A stretch of DNA of 44,368 bases, taken from assembly GCA_017432885.1 (NCBI GenBank), contig JAFRIE010000049.1, positions 1-44,368 on the forward strand, read 5' to 3'. Under the pieces are notes generated by a model. The model was not told the origin of the DNA. It made no database searches and saw nothing but the letters and a program-made list of their open reading frames with translations. Positions 8,476-16,055 of the stretch are shown here, piece by piece; the first letter of the stretch is position 1; every line of letters begins with the position of its first letter. The position numbers and the translations under genes were made by a program. The DNA is from Erysipelotrichaceae bacterium (lineage in GTDB: Bacteria; Bacillota_I; Bacilli_A; Erysipelotrichales; Erysipelotrichaceae).

Positions 8476-9203
8476 TGATAGACGCATTAAGATTTAAAGA
8501 AGAGATCTCCGCGCTTCTCGACCAGCTCTACGACTCGCAGAAAGACAATCTGGAAGCGGTCGCACAGGCGATGAAAGAATGTATCGAAAAGGACGGTGTG
8601 GTCCATGTCTTTGGTTCCGGACATTCCGTCGGTCTGGGTATCGACATCAAGAACAGAACGGGAGCCTTGGTTCCGATCCACATCATGGAGATGTCCGACT
8701 TCGTCACCAAAGGCGGCGTACCGGTGGATGAATTCATGGACAAGAAGAACATCTTTGAGAGAAAGCCCGGCGTTGCGAACAAGCTGTATGATCTCTATGA
8801 CATCAAGCCGCAGGACATCTTCTTTGTCATCTCTAATTCGGGAATCAACGGTATCGTCATCGACATCGCCGATCTGGCGAAGCGAAACGGACACAAAGTC
8901 GTTATCATTACTTCGATGAAACATACTCTGGCGGAAGAACCGAGACATCCTTCCGGAAAGAAACTGTATGAATTCGGTGACATCGTCATCGACAACAACG
9001 GTCCGCACGGAGACGCACTGATCGAAACCGACGGCGTAGCGAAGGTCTGTTCCGTCAGCTCCATCTGCAACAACTGCATCGCCCAGGCTCTGTCCGCGAG
9101 AACGGTAGAACTGCTCAAGGAAGACGGATATGAACCGCCGATCCTGACCGGAGACAGACAGCACGACGATGCACTGATCAAGAAATACGAAGGGAGAGCT
9201 TAG
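8475..9203 (+). CDS. SIS domain (SIS_2) sugar isomerase-like protein, copy 3
   Basis: A 242-residue SIS_2 protein with intact loops VFGSGHSV (45-52) and ISNSGING (119-126). The start at 8475 is chosen because it overlaps the previous stop (TAATG) and is preceded by GGAGGG; a longer upstream reading would run through copy 2 out of frame. HPSGKKLYEFGD is shared with copy 4 (HPSGKKLYECAD), showing that copies 3 and 4 are the closest pair. Two bases separate it from the next gene. Probably a phosphosugar isomerase or related enzyme. Confidence 0.85.
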   Translation: MIDALRFKEEISALLDQLYDSQKDNLEAVAQAMKECIEKDGVVHVFGSGHSVGLGIDIKNRTGALVPIHIMEMSDFVTKGGVPVDEFMDKKNIFERKPGVANKLYDLYDIKPQDIFFVISNSGINGIVIDIADLAKRNGHKVVIITSMKHTLAEEPRHPSGKKLYEFGDIVIDNNGPHGDALIETDGVAKVCSVSSICNNCIAQALSARTVELLKEDGYEPPILTGDRQHDDALIKKYEGRA

Positions 9204-9205
9204 AC

Positions 9206-9925
9206 ATGTTATTTGAATACGGAGACAGGATCCTTGAGGTCATCAAGACTGCCGAAGAAAGAAACAAGGATACGATCAAGCTGCTTGCGCAGAAGTTTGC
9301 GGAGAATATCGAAAACGACAAGGTGATCCATACCTTCGGAACGGGACATTCCCACATGCTGGGAATCGAACTGTTCGCCAGAGCGGGCGGACTGGGCAAC
9401 GTCGACGCGATGCTGGACCCGGATACGCTGACTTCCTTTGGCGCACAGCGGTCCGGAGCGATGGAAAAAACTTCCGGCGTATCCGATGTGATCTACGATT
9501 CCTACAACATCGAACCGGGAGACATCATGCTGATCACTTCCAACTCGGGAAGAAACGCAATGCCGATTGAAATGGCTATGCGCTGTCAGAAGGAAGGCGT
9601 CTATGTCGTAGCCTTGACCAACCTGGAACAGTCGAAGAACACGACTTCCAGACATCCGAGCGGTAAGAAGCTCTACGAGTGTGCCGACTGCGTCATCGAT
9701 TCCTGTGTTCCTTCCGGGGACGCCACGCTGGATCTGGACGGCATCAAGACCGGACCGGCTTCTTCTATTGTTACGATGTATCTGATCAACACCATCGTTT
9801 CCGAAGCGATCAAGATCGTGCTTTCACATGGCAAGCGTCCGTATGTCTTCCAGTCGCAGAACGTCGACGGTTTCGACAACAACGCGATCTACGAACACTT
9901 CAAGGGAAGAGTAAAACACTTCTAA
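9206..9925 (+). CDS. SIS domain (SIS_2) sugar isomerase-like protein, copy 4
   Basis: A 239-residue SIS_2 protein with intact loops TFGTGHSH (43-50) and TSNSGRN (111-117). It contains GGLGNVDAML after the first loop, which resembles the equivalent region of copy 1 less than that of copy 3. It is the last gene of the three-gene SIS operon and is followed directly by a terminator. As with its paralogues, it should bind a phosphorylated sugar; the substrate is not known. Nearby nagA and the mannose-type EIIA hint at amino-sugar or hexose phosphates. Confidence 0.85.
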   Translation: MLFEYGDRILEVIKTAEERNKDTIKLLAQKFAENIENDKVIHTFGTGHSHMLGIELFARAGGLGNVDAMLDPDTLTSFGAQRSGAMEKTSGVSDVIYDSYNIEPGDIMLITSNSGRNAMPIEMAMRCQKEGVYVVALTNLEQSKNTTSRHPSGKKLYECADCVIDSCVPSGDATLDLDGIKTGPASSIVTMYLINTIVSEAIKIVLSHGKRPYVFQSQNVDGFDNNAIYEHFKGRVKHF

Positions 9926-9948
9926 AAAGGCTCGAAAGAGCCTTTTTT
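9926..9948 (+). terminator. Terminator of the SIS operon
   Basis: Stem AAAGGCTC / GAGCCTTT with a GAAA tetraloop and six T, starting immediately after the TAA at 9923-9925. Confidence 0.9.
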
Positions 9949-9961
9949 GTTTGGAAAGCGA

Positions 9962-9967
9962 TACAAT
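9962..9967 (+). promoter_or_regulatory. -10 element of mutY, leaderless arrangement
   Basis: TACAAT, then six bases (AAAGAT), then the ATG at 9974. There is no ribosome site, so transcription should begin at or next to the start codon. The upstream sequence is the T-run of the preceding terminator, and no clear -35 is seen. Confidence 0.55.
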
Positions 9968-9973
9968 AAAGAT

Positions 9974-11065
9974 ATGTATCGTTTTTCAAAAAACACAATC
10001 GACGGTCTGGTGACGTGGTATCGGAAAAACAGGCGCGATCTGCCTTGGCGAAAAGACAGGGATCCCTATGGGATCTGGCTAAGCGAGATCATGCTTCAGC
10101 AGACCAGAGTAGAGGCCGTGATTTCCTATTACGAACGGTTCCGGAAGCAGTATCCGGATATCAAGAGCTTAGCGGAAGCGGAAGAGGAAGTACTGCTGAG
10201 ATTATGGGAAGGTCTGGGCTACTATTCCCGCGTCCGGAACATGAAGAAGTGTGCACAGGTCCTGATGGAGAAATACGGGGGAATGTTGCCGTGCGGGAAG
10301 GAAGAGTTGCAGAAGCTTCCGGGCATCGGTTCCTATACGGCCGGAGCGATCTCCGCAATCGCCTGCGGTCATCCGGAAGCTGCCATCGACGGCAACGTCC
10401 TGAGAGTCCTGTCACGATTTTTTGCGATTCGGGATGACATTAAAGATCCGAAACTTAGGAAGCAACTGGAAGAGTGCATCACTACTTTCTATCAGGAGAA
10501 CGGCATCCAGGATCCGGAATATGTTTCCGATTTGACCCAGGGGCTGATGGAACTGGGCGCACTGGTCTGCCTGCCGAATGGAAAACCTTTGTGTCAGGAG
10601 TGTCCGTTCTTCTTGGAATGCAGAGCCTGTAACGAGGAACTGACCGATGTCATTCCTTTCCGCAGCAGAAACAGGGACAGGAAGATCATCGACCGAACCC
10701 TGCTTGTGATCCGCTGTCAGGACCGTTTCCTGCTTCATAAAAGACCTTTTGGCGGACTGCTTGGAGGGATGTACGAATTCATCGGTATCGAGCGGAAAAT
10801 GGATGAAAAAGAAATTTGTGTCTGTCTGAAAGACATGGGAATAGAAGTTTTCAGACCGGAAGCCCTGCCTTCTTCCCGACATGTTTTTAGCCATCTGGAA
10901 TGGCAGATGCAGGCATATGAGATACAGACAGATCAGCTTCCTGATTTCAATCAGGATGAATATATTCTTGCCGACAGGGAACAGCTGCAGTCGCTGGCGG
11001 TTCCTTCGGCTTTACGAGTCTATCTGGATTATTACGGTTTAAGAAAGAGAGGCGGAAAGAAATGA
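9974..11065 (+). CDS. mutY: A/G-specific adenine glycosylase MutY
   Basis: A 363-residue base-excision repair enzyme that removes adenine mispaired with 8-oxoguanine. The catalytic Glu is E38 in SEIMLQQT. The helix-hairpin-helix is LPGIGSYTAG (115-124), and the catalytic Asp is D139 in AAIDGNV. The iron-sulphur ligands are C199, C207, C210 and C216; the first spacing is seven residues, one more than the usual six. A NUDIX-like C-terminal domain (about 235-355) recognises 8-oxoG. A longer in-frame start at 9947 lies within the terminator and is rejected. The stop overlaps the Gfo/Idh start (ATGA), so the downstream genes are probably co-transcribed. Confidence 0.92.
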   Translation: MYRFSKNTIDGLVTWYRKNRRDLPWRKDRDPYGIWLSEIMLQQTRVEAVISYYERFRKQYPDIKSLAEAEEEVLLRLWEGLGYYSRVRNMKKCAQVLMEKYGGMLPCGKEELQKLPGIGSYTAGAISAIACGHPEAAIDGNVLRVLSRFFAIRDDIKDPKLRKQLEECITTFYQENGIQDPEYVSDLTQGLMELGALVCLPNGKPLCQECPFFLECRACNEELTDVIPFRSRNRDRKIIDRTLLVIRCQDRFLLHKRPFGGLLGGMYEFIGIERKMDEKEICVCLKDMGIEVFRPEALPSSRHVFSHLEWQMQAYEIQTDQLPDFNQDEYILADREQLQSLAVPSALRVYLDYYGLRKRGGKK

Positions 11066-12000
11066 AACTGGTCATCTTCGGCTGCGGCAAGATCGCCAAG
11101 CGGATCGCAAAAGCCTGTCTGCAGGTCAAAGAAATCGAACTGCTTGGTTTTGCGTCCAAGGATATCGACAAGGCTAGAAACTATGCCAAGACCTACGGAT
11201 GTAAAGAATACGGAGACTATGAATACTTTCTGAATGGGGATACGGATGCGGTCTATGTCGCGACGCACAATCCGTCCCATTACGAAGTGATCAGGGCATG
11301 CCTGGAACATCATAAATCGGTGATTTGCGAGAAACCGATGCTGGGATCCATCCGGGATACGGAAGAACTGTTCGATCTGGCAAAGAAAAACGGCGTGACC
11401 CTGATGGAGGCGATGAAGTCCGTATTTCTTCCTCTGAATCACAGGATCAAAGAGCTGATGCACAACGGAACGATCGGCGAGATACGGGAAGTCTATGCGG
11501 CCTTCATGCGCAACGGGACACATCCGGCAGATCACTGGATCAACGAACCGGTCAGCGGAGGCGCCCTGAAGGATCTGGGTTCCTATTGTGTCGGTACGTT
11601 GAATTTTCTGATGGATGAAAAACCGCAGCTGCTTTCTCTGGAGACCGACCGGACACCGGGACGTGCGGATACGACGGCCTATGCTGATCTGAACTACGGC
11701 AAGGTCAAGGGAAAGATCGCGGTATCGAACCGTCTTGACGGAGATACCACTCTGATCATTACCGGAAGCAGAGGAATGATCCGGGCGGACAACTACTGGA
11801 AGACCGGAAAAGGATACTATATCGTAGACGGCATTCGTCATGAACTGGAAGAAGAATGCATCTCGGATTTCTACTATGAACTGGAACATTTCGCCGGACT
11901 GGTCGAGCGGGGCATCCCGGAATCGCCGATCATGTCCAGACAAGCCTCGCTGAATATCTTAAGTATCACGGCAAAAGAAACCGAGGAGAAGAATGTTTAG
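11062..12000 (+). CDS. Gfo/Idh/MocA family oxidoreductase
   Basis: A 312-residue NAD(P)-dependent sugar or polyol dehydrogenase-type protein. The Rossmann motif FGCGKIAKR (6-14) and the family's catalytic-lysine motif CEKPM (K91) are visible. The C-terminal beta-sheet domain carries DLGSYCVGTL and WINEPVSGGAL. The gene starts within the mutY stop (ATGA) and overlaps the next gene by eight bases. Its position near SIS proteins and nagA suggests sugar derivatives as substrates. The specific reaction is unknown. Confidence 0.85.
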   Translation: MKLVIFGCGKIAKRIAKACLQVKEIELLGFASKDIDKARNYAKTYGCKEYGDYEYFLNGDTDAVYVATHNPSHYEVIRACLEHHKSVICEKPMLGSIRDTEELFDLAKKNGVTLMEAMKSVFLPLNHRIKELMHNGTIGEIREVYAAFMRNGTHPADHWINEPVSGGALKDLGSYCVGTLNFLMDEKPQLLSLETDRTPGRADTTAYADLNYGKVKGKIAVSNRLDGDTTLIITGSRGMIRADNYWKTGKGYYIVDGIRHELEEECISDFYYELEHFAGLVERGIPESPIMSRQASLNILSITAKETEEKNV

Positions 12001-12667
12001 AAAGAAAAAGATCCTGACTGTCGTCATCATCGCCTTCTTTGCACTGGCAGTAATGACCTATGTCGAAAAAGTCCTTCAGCCGGGATACTGGATCAAGAGT
12101 CTGATCAAGATACTTGTTCTGGCGGGACCGCTGTTTCTGTATTCCCTCCACGATCAGGTAGATTTCCTTCAACTGATCGGTCTGAAGAAGAAAAGACCTT
12201 CCGGAAAACTCCTCTTCTGCATCGTCTTCGCCTATGCCGGGATCATCGTCCTGTATCTTCTGCTGAAGGATCAGATCGATCTCAACGGCATTCGGGGCAG
12301 ACTTCTGGCAAAGGAAGGACTGAACCGGAACAACTTCCTCTTCATCTTTTCCTATATCATCCTGATCAACTCCTTTCTGGAGGAAAGTTTCTTCCGGGGA
12401 TTCCTGTATCAGGTCTTCCGAAGCGAAGGATACGAAAAGGCCGGCGTCCTCTTCAGTGCGCTGGTGTTTGCGTTGTATCATATAAGTATCATGGATGGGT
12501 GGTTTCATCCCGCCATCATGGCACTGGGTATCATCGGTCTCTTCCTGACGGGCGTCTTTCTGCAGCTTATCTGCCGTTACGAAGACAGTCTTTTGGGAAG
12601 CTGGCTGGTACATGGAGCTGCGAATCTGGCGATCAATACGATTGCCGTGATCATGTTGTTTTCATAA
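11993..12667 (+). CDS. CPBP family intramembrane metalloprotease
   Basis: A 224-residue membrane protein with about six hydrophobic segments and the CPBP (Abi/CAAX protease) motif EESFFRG (E130, E131, R135). A His-containing second motif, LYHISIMDG, follows. The glutamates and histidines are the expected metal ligands in the membrane. Family members process prenylated or other membrane substrates, or protect bacteriocin producers. Here no bacteriocin genes are seen. GAGGAG precedes the ATG, which lies inside the end of the Gfo/Idh gene. Confidence 0.85.
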   Translation: MFRKKKILTVVIIAFFALAVMTYVEKVLQPGYWIKSLIKILVLAGPLFLYSLHDQVDFLQLIGLKKKRPSGKLLFCIVFAYAGIIVLYLLLKDQIDLNGIRGRLLAKEGLNRNNFLFIFSYIILINSFLEESFFRGFLYQVFRSEGYEKAGVLFSALVFALYHISIMDGWFHPAIMALGIIGLFLTGVFLQLICRYEDSLLGSWLVHGAANLAINTIAVIMLFS

Positions 12668-12684
12668 AGAGAAGGAGATGGGAA

Positions 12685-13836
12685 ATGATAATCCAAAGCA
12701 AGCGCGTCTATTTTGAAGAAAAACTTCAGCCGAAACAGATTGAGATCAAAAAAGACAGGATCACTGCCGTTTATCCGTACGGTCTGTTTAAGGCGGATAG
12801 GGACTATGGCGATCTGATCGTGATGCCGGGACTCTGCGACATCCACAATCACGGCTACAACGGCTATGAGGCCAATACGGCCAACCGGAAGTGGCTGAAG
12901 GAATGGACAGCCTATCTTCCTTCGGAGGGCGTTACCTCGACGGTAGCGTCCATTTCCTCATTCCCGAAAGAAGGACTGCTGAAGGCTTTAAAGAACATTG
13001 GTTCTTTCATTGATCACGACAACAGAACGGGAACGCACATCCTCGGCGTCTACGAGGAAGGACCGTTCATCTCTTCCGGAAAAGAAAGAGGAGCACAGAA
13101 CCTCGCTTTCCAGATCATTCCGACAAAGAAGGTCATCGATGAATTCAACGATGCCTGCAACGGTCATCTGATCTACGTCATGATCGCTCCGGAAATGCTG
13201 AAGGGAAACTATTCCGTCATCGATTACTGCGTCTCCAAAGGGATGAAAGTAGCTCTGGGACATACCGGTGCTACCTTCGATGTCTGCAGGGAAGCGGTGG
13301 AACACGGAGCAGTCTCTTTTACCCATACCTATAACGGCATGAGAGGTCTGCATCATCGCGAACCGGGGGTGGTCGGAGCCGCCATGTATTTTGAGGAATG
13401 CTACGCGGAATGTATCTGCGACGGTATCCATGTAAACAAAATCGCCGCCAACATTCTGGCCAAGACCAAGGGCAAGGACAAACTGATCCTGATTACCGAT
13501 TCCGTCAGCATCAAGGGATTCAAGCCGGGTGTCTATGAACTGGAAGAAAAAGGAAGAACGACGACCGTAACGGACAAGGGTGTCGCCTATATCACCGGAA
13601 CGGATACGCTGGCCGGGTCCTGCCATAGATTGAATCATATCCTGGATTATGCGATCCATGAAGCGGGAATCGATCCGGTCACGGCGATGAATGCCGCAAC
13701 CGTTAATCCGATGAAGATGCTGGGAATCAACGACAGGGGTCTGATCAAGGAAAACTATTATGCCGATCTGGCGGTATTCGACGACCGTTTCAACTGTAAT
13801 ACGACCTATATCAACGGCAAGGAATTTAAGTTTTAG
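12685..13836 (+). CDS. nagA: N-acetylglucosamine-6-phosphate deacetylase
   Basis: A 383-residue amidohydrolase that converts GlcNAc-6-P to GlcN-6-P and acetate, feeding amino sugars into glycolysis or cell-wall synthesis. Visible motifs are DIHNHGYNGYE (H54, H56), EGPFISSGKERGAQN, GHTGAT, the metal and substrate histidines in HTYNGMRGLHHREPG, DGIHV and ITDS. The start at 12685 follows GAAGGAGATGGGAA; a longer reading runs back into the CPBP gene and is rejected. No nagB homologue is recognisable by name, although the SIS-domain proteins at 7756-9925 act on similar ligands. Confidence 0.9.
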   Translation: MIIQSKRVYFEEKLQPKQIEIKKDRITAVYPYGLFKADRDYGDLIVMPGLCDIHNHGYNGYEANTANRKWLKEWTAYLPSEGVTSTVASISSFPKEGLLKALKNIGSFIDHDNRTGTHILGVYEEGPFISSGKERGAQNLAFQIIPTKKVIDEFNDACNGHLIYVMIAPEMLKGNYSVIDYCVSKGMKVALGHTGATFDVCREAVEHGAVSFTHTYNGMRGLHHREPGVVGAAMYFEECYAECICDGIHVNKIAANILAKTKGKDKLILITDSVSIKGFKPGVYELEEKGRTTTVTDKGVAYITGTDTLAGSCHRLNHILDYAIHEAGIDPVTAMNAATVNPMKMLGINDRGLIKENYYADLAVFDDRFNCNTTYINGKEFKF

Positions 13837-13845
13837 GGAGATGTC

Positions 13846-14076
13846 ATGAAAAAGAATCTTCTTGTGATTGGAATCATACTGCTGATCGCTGCGGCACTTT
13901 GTCTGGGCGCAGGTGCGTTTTTCCATTGGGCTGTCATGTCGGTCATGGACGGAAGCGCAGGTCTTTACCGAAGGCTCTTCAGACTGCGTAACATTTTTCT
14001 TCTGACGGGTACAGGATTGTCCGTTTCCGGACTTGTTTGTCTGGTGATCCGCTTTTTCCTGAAAACGGACCGTTAG
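13846..14076 (+). CDS. Small two-TM membrane protein
   Basis: A 76-residue protein with two hydrophobic helices (about 6-27 and 49-70), joined by a basic loop containing RRLFRLRN. It sits nine bases after nagA with GGGAG as ribosome site, so it is likely the next gene of the same transcript. No family is recognised. Its size and the two helices would fit a small membrane anchor or regulator, but nothing in the sequence assigns a function. Confidence 0.6.
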   Translation: MKKNLLVIGIILLIAAALCLGAGAFFHWAVMSVMDGSAGLYRRLFRLRNIFLLTGTGLSVSGLVCLVIRFFLKTDR

Positions 14077-14091
14077 ATGCGGAGGTAAAAC

Positions 14092-14301
14092 ATGGAAATC
14101 AGATGGATAGGAAATTATGAAATATATGTGAGGATCGACCGGAATACTGCCGTCATTTCCGCCAACAGGGATGGACTGCTTTCTCTGGCCAGACAGCTCA
14201 TAGACATGGCGGACGAAGTGCCGGGGACCCATATTCATTACGATGACAGCAATTCCCTGGAAGAAGGATCTTCAGAACTGATTATCGAAAAGACGGAATA
14301 G
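14092..14301 (+). CDS. Small protein resembling immunity protein Imm32
   Basis: A 69-residue protein. The segment ISANRDGLLSLARQLIDMA followed by GTHIHYDD and a C-terminal LIIEKTE resembles the Imm32 family of polymorphic-toxin immunity proteins (a GL-LA helix, a G-H-IH motif, then a beta strand). The resemblance is by eye and the protein is short, so this is a tentative call. CGGAGG precedes the ATG by six bases. It lies between a small membrane protein and an unknown gene, close to a second immunity-like gene at 14845. No toxin gene is visible in the window. Confidence 0.5.
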   Translation: MEIRWIGNYEIYVRIDRNTAVISANRDGLLSLARQLIDMADEVPGTHIHYDDSNSLEEGSSELIIEKTE

Positions 14302-14359
14302 GTCATCGATGAGTGATCAATGATACTCTTGAAATCAATAGAAAGGGAGGGAGAAGACA

Positions 14360-14848
14360 ATGGAGAAGTACTGCTTTCTGGAACTGGTAGAAAAAGAAAA
14401 AGGATTTGAATTTTATCAGGCTTTTCGTGAGGAAATCGACTGGGCCATGGGAGGCAAGAACGATACGTTCTGGTTTATGATTCTGCAAGACCAGTCCGTC
14501 AAGGAAACGTACATCGGAAAACTGAAAGACGGCGTATGGACCGACTTCCTGATCAAGGGAAAAGGAAAGAAAAGAAGCGTCAAGGAGATGCCTGCGGGCA
14601 GTACGATAAAACGCATCGAGGAAAGAGCCTATTTCATGCAGGAAGAAGGCTGGGTCAAAGACAGAAAGCCGAGACTTGTCGAAGACAGCCATCCTCATTA
14701 TCACTACGTTTACGGAATGGGTGACAAGGCTCTGGATGTATCGGAAGCCTACGGTGTCAGCATTGCTTACTCGGATCTTAAGGATCCTGCGGCAGGCTAT
14801 CACTTGAGATATCTGTATACGGGTGAAGGAGTAGAGATTCCGGAGTGA
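14360..14848 (+). CDS. Hypothetical protein, 162 residues
   Basis: A soluble protein that I do not recognise. It has a strong ribosome site (GGGAGGGAG) and acidic/aromatic composition. A central SHPHYHYVYGMGDKALDVSEAYG segment is rich in His and Tyr. The overall pattern (an N-terminal beta-strand region with a predicted helix, then a Lys-rich middle) gives no catalytic motif. Its stop overlaps the GTG start of the Imm-5-like gene (GTGA), indicating coupling. Its neighbours resemble immunity proteins, so it may belong to the same accessory cluster. Confidence 0.6.
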   Translation: MEKYCFLELVEKEKGFEFYQAFREEIDWAMGGKNDTFWFMILQDQSVKETYIGKLKDGVWTDFLIKGKGKKRSVKEMPAGSTIKRIEERAYFMQEEGWVKDRKPRLVEDSHPHYHYVYGMGDKALDVSEAYGVSIAYSDLKDPAAGYHLRYLYTGEGVEIPE

Positions 14849-15303
14849 CCATAAGCAAGATCAGGATTACGGATGATGTCGAATTAAGAGAAGAACTGGA
14901 TCGGGAATATGAGAGTTCTTCCCGGATACAGCTGTGTAAATACGCGCTAAGCCTTGCCACTCACGTACTGGAATCGATCCGATATTCGGATGACGAGACG
15001 ATCAAGGAGGCCTTCCGGATCAGTGAGCAGTGGCAAAAAGGTGATGTCAGCATGCGTGAGGTCCGGCAGGCTGCCTTTCAAATCCATCAGATGGCAAAAG
15101 TCAGCGGGGATACCATTACCGCTTCGGCACTTCGAACAGTCGGTCATGCCGTCGCTACCGCCCATATGAAAGAGCACGCAATGGTGGCCTCCGATTATGC
15201 GGTAAGAGTCATCAATCTGCTGTATCCCGGAAACATGGAATCCGTAAAGAAAGAACGTCTCTGGCAGATAAACCGTTTAAGGGAAATCAAATACCTGAAT
15301 TAA
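14845..15303 (+). CDS. Imm-5-like putative immunity protein
   Basis: A 152-residue helical protein similar to the Imm-5-like putative immunity family (PF21805). The pattern LCKYALSLATHVLE, then QWQKGDVSMREVRQAAF with IHQMAK, then RTVGHAVATAHMKEHA followed by ASDYAVRVINLL and a terminal ERLWQINRLREI is typical. The start is a GTG overlapping the previous stop (GTGA); GGAG sits about 11 bases before it, so coupling probably matters. Family members are thought to neutralise toxins of polymorphic systems. No partner toxin is visible here. Confidence 0.7.
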   Translation: MTISKIRITDDVELREELDREYESSSRIQLCKYALSLATHVLESIRYSDDETIKEAFRISEQWQKGDVSMREVRQAAFQIHQMAKVSGDTITASALRTVGHAVATAHMKEHAMVASDYAVRVINLLYPGNMESVKKERLWQINRLREIKYLN

Positions 15304-15343
15304 GCGAAATACAAAAAACACTCAATGAAAAGGAGGTACGCAT

Positions 15344-15505
15344 ATGGGCTTTACAGCCTGGATAGGGCTTATCTATCTGCTGCTCGTAATATTTGCAGTC
15401 TATTCTTTTTCCAGAAAAAAGAACAGGATCGGTATCTGCCTTTCTATCGCCATGATTCTAGGCCTGCTGATCCTGGGATATCTTTGGTTTACTTCACCGA
15501 TGTAA
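15344..15505 (+). CDS. Small two-TM membrane protein, 53 residues
   Basis: A short gene with a near-perfect ribosome site (AAAAGGAGG, seven bases before the ATG). It encodes two hydrophobic helices, at about 5-20 and 30-48, separated by the basic turn SFSRKKNRIG. It ends MSPM-like (FTSPM) at a TAA at 15503-15505. A longer overlapping reading in another frame (from 15325) lacks such a site and is mostly non-hydrophobic before residue 84, so this short frame is the better call. No function can be assigned. Confidence 0.6.
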   Translation: MGFTAWIGLIYLLLVIFAVYSFSRKKNRIGICLSIAMILGLLILGYLWFTSPM

Positions 15506-15573
15506 CCTGTGTAGCGAAGCTAAAGCGATGCAAATGCAGAGAAGAAATCGTATCATATAGAAAAAGGTATTTG

Positions 15574-15891
15574 ATGTTTGTTACAGCACTTACTCATGTA
15601 TTGATCGGGATCCTTCTGATCGTGCTGGGTCTTATGACCTGGAAGAAACAGAAGATCACGATCCTTCATGAATATCACTACAGGAATGTGAAACCGGAAG
15701 ATGTTCCGGCTTATGTCCGTTCCATGGGCATCGGTCAGATCGTCATCGGTGCAGGGTCCTGTCTTACCGGTCTTCTTATCCTGCTGACGGAAAGCACTTC
15801 TTCCTGGATGTCATTCACGGCGGGAACAATTACCGGTCTGATCATCATGCACAGGGCACAGATGAAATACAACGGAAGCTGGTTCAGCTAG
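15574..15891 (+). CDS. Small membrane protein, DUF3784-like
   Basis: A 105-residue protein with an N-terminal hydrophobic helix (about 5-24), a basic segment (WKKQKITILHEYHYRNVKPEDVP) and two more hydrophobic helices (about 48-68 and 75-92). The layout resembles DUF3784 proteins of Bacillota, whose function is unknown. The ATG at 15574 is preceded by AAAAAGG. An upstream in-frame start at 15325 would add 83 residues that overlap the 53-residue gene, and is rejected. A terminator follows. Confidence 0.55.
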   Translation: MFVTALTHVLIGILLIVLGLMTWKKQKITILHEYHYRNVKPEDVPAYVRSMGIGQIVIGAGSCLTGLLILLTESTSSWMSFTAGTITGLIIMHRAQMKYNGSWFS

Positions 15892-15906
15892 AAAACGATA
15901 AAGAAC

Positions 15907-15928
15907 AAACAGGTCTGACCTGTTTTTT
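15907..15928 (+). terminator. Terminator closing the small-gene cluster
   Basis: Stem AAACAGGT / ACCTGTTT with a 3-base loop and six T, 15 bases after the stop of the DUF3784-like gene. Confidence 0.85.
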
Positions 15929-16055
15929 GTTTACAGTGACGGCTCATGGAACGGATAATGAAGATATAAGCGTTTACAAACTTTCTGATTGGAAATTATA
16001 AACGATTTCTATTCTGAAATAGTATAAAATAGTCATATAGTTAAAAGGATTATCT

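Noticed and set aside
11032..11943. A 303-residue minus-strand frame opposite the Gfo/Idh gene
   Set aside because: Same reason: opposite a well-defined enzyme, with no family resemblance and no start signals.
12988..14238. A 416-residue minus-strand reading frame opposite nagA
   Set aside because: It mirrors the third-position bias of nagA, has no ribosome site or recognisable domain and low-complexity His/Arg/Asp content; an antisense shadow.
15325..15573. A longer 188-residue protein covering the region before 15574
   Set aside because: Its first 83 residues lack a ribosome site and overlap a 53-residue gene with a near-perfect AGGAGG site and two clear hydrophobic helices. The two short genes are the better reading.
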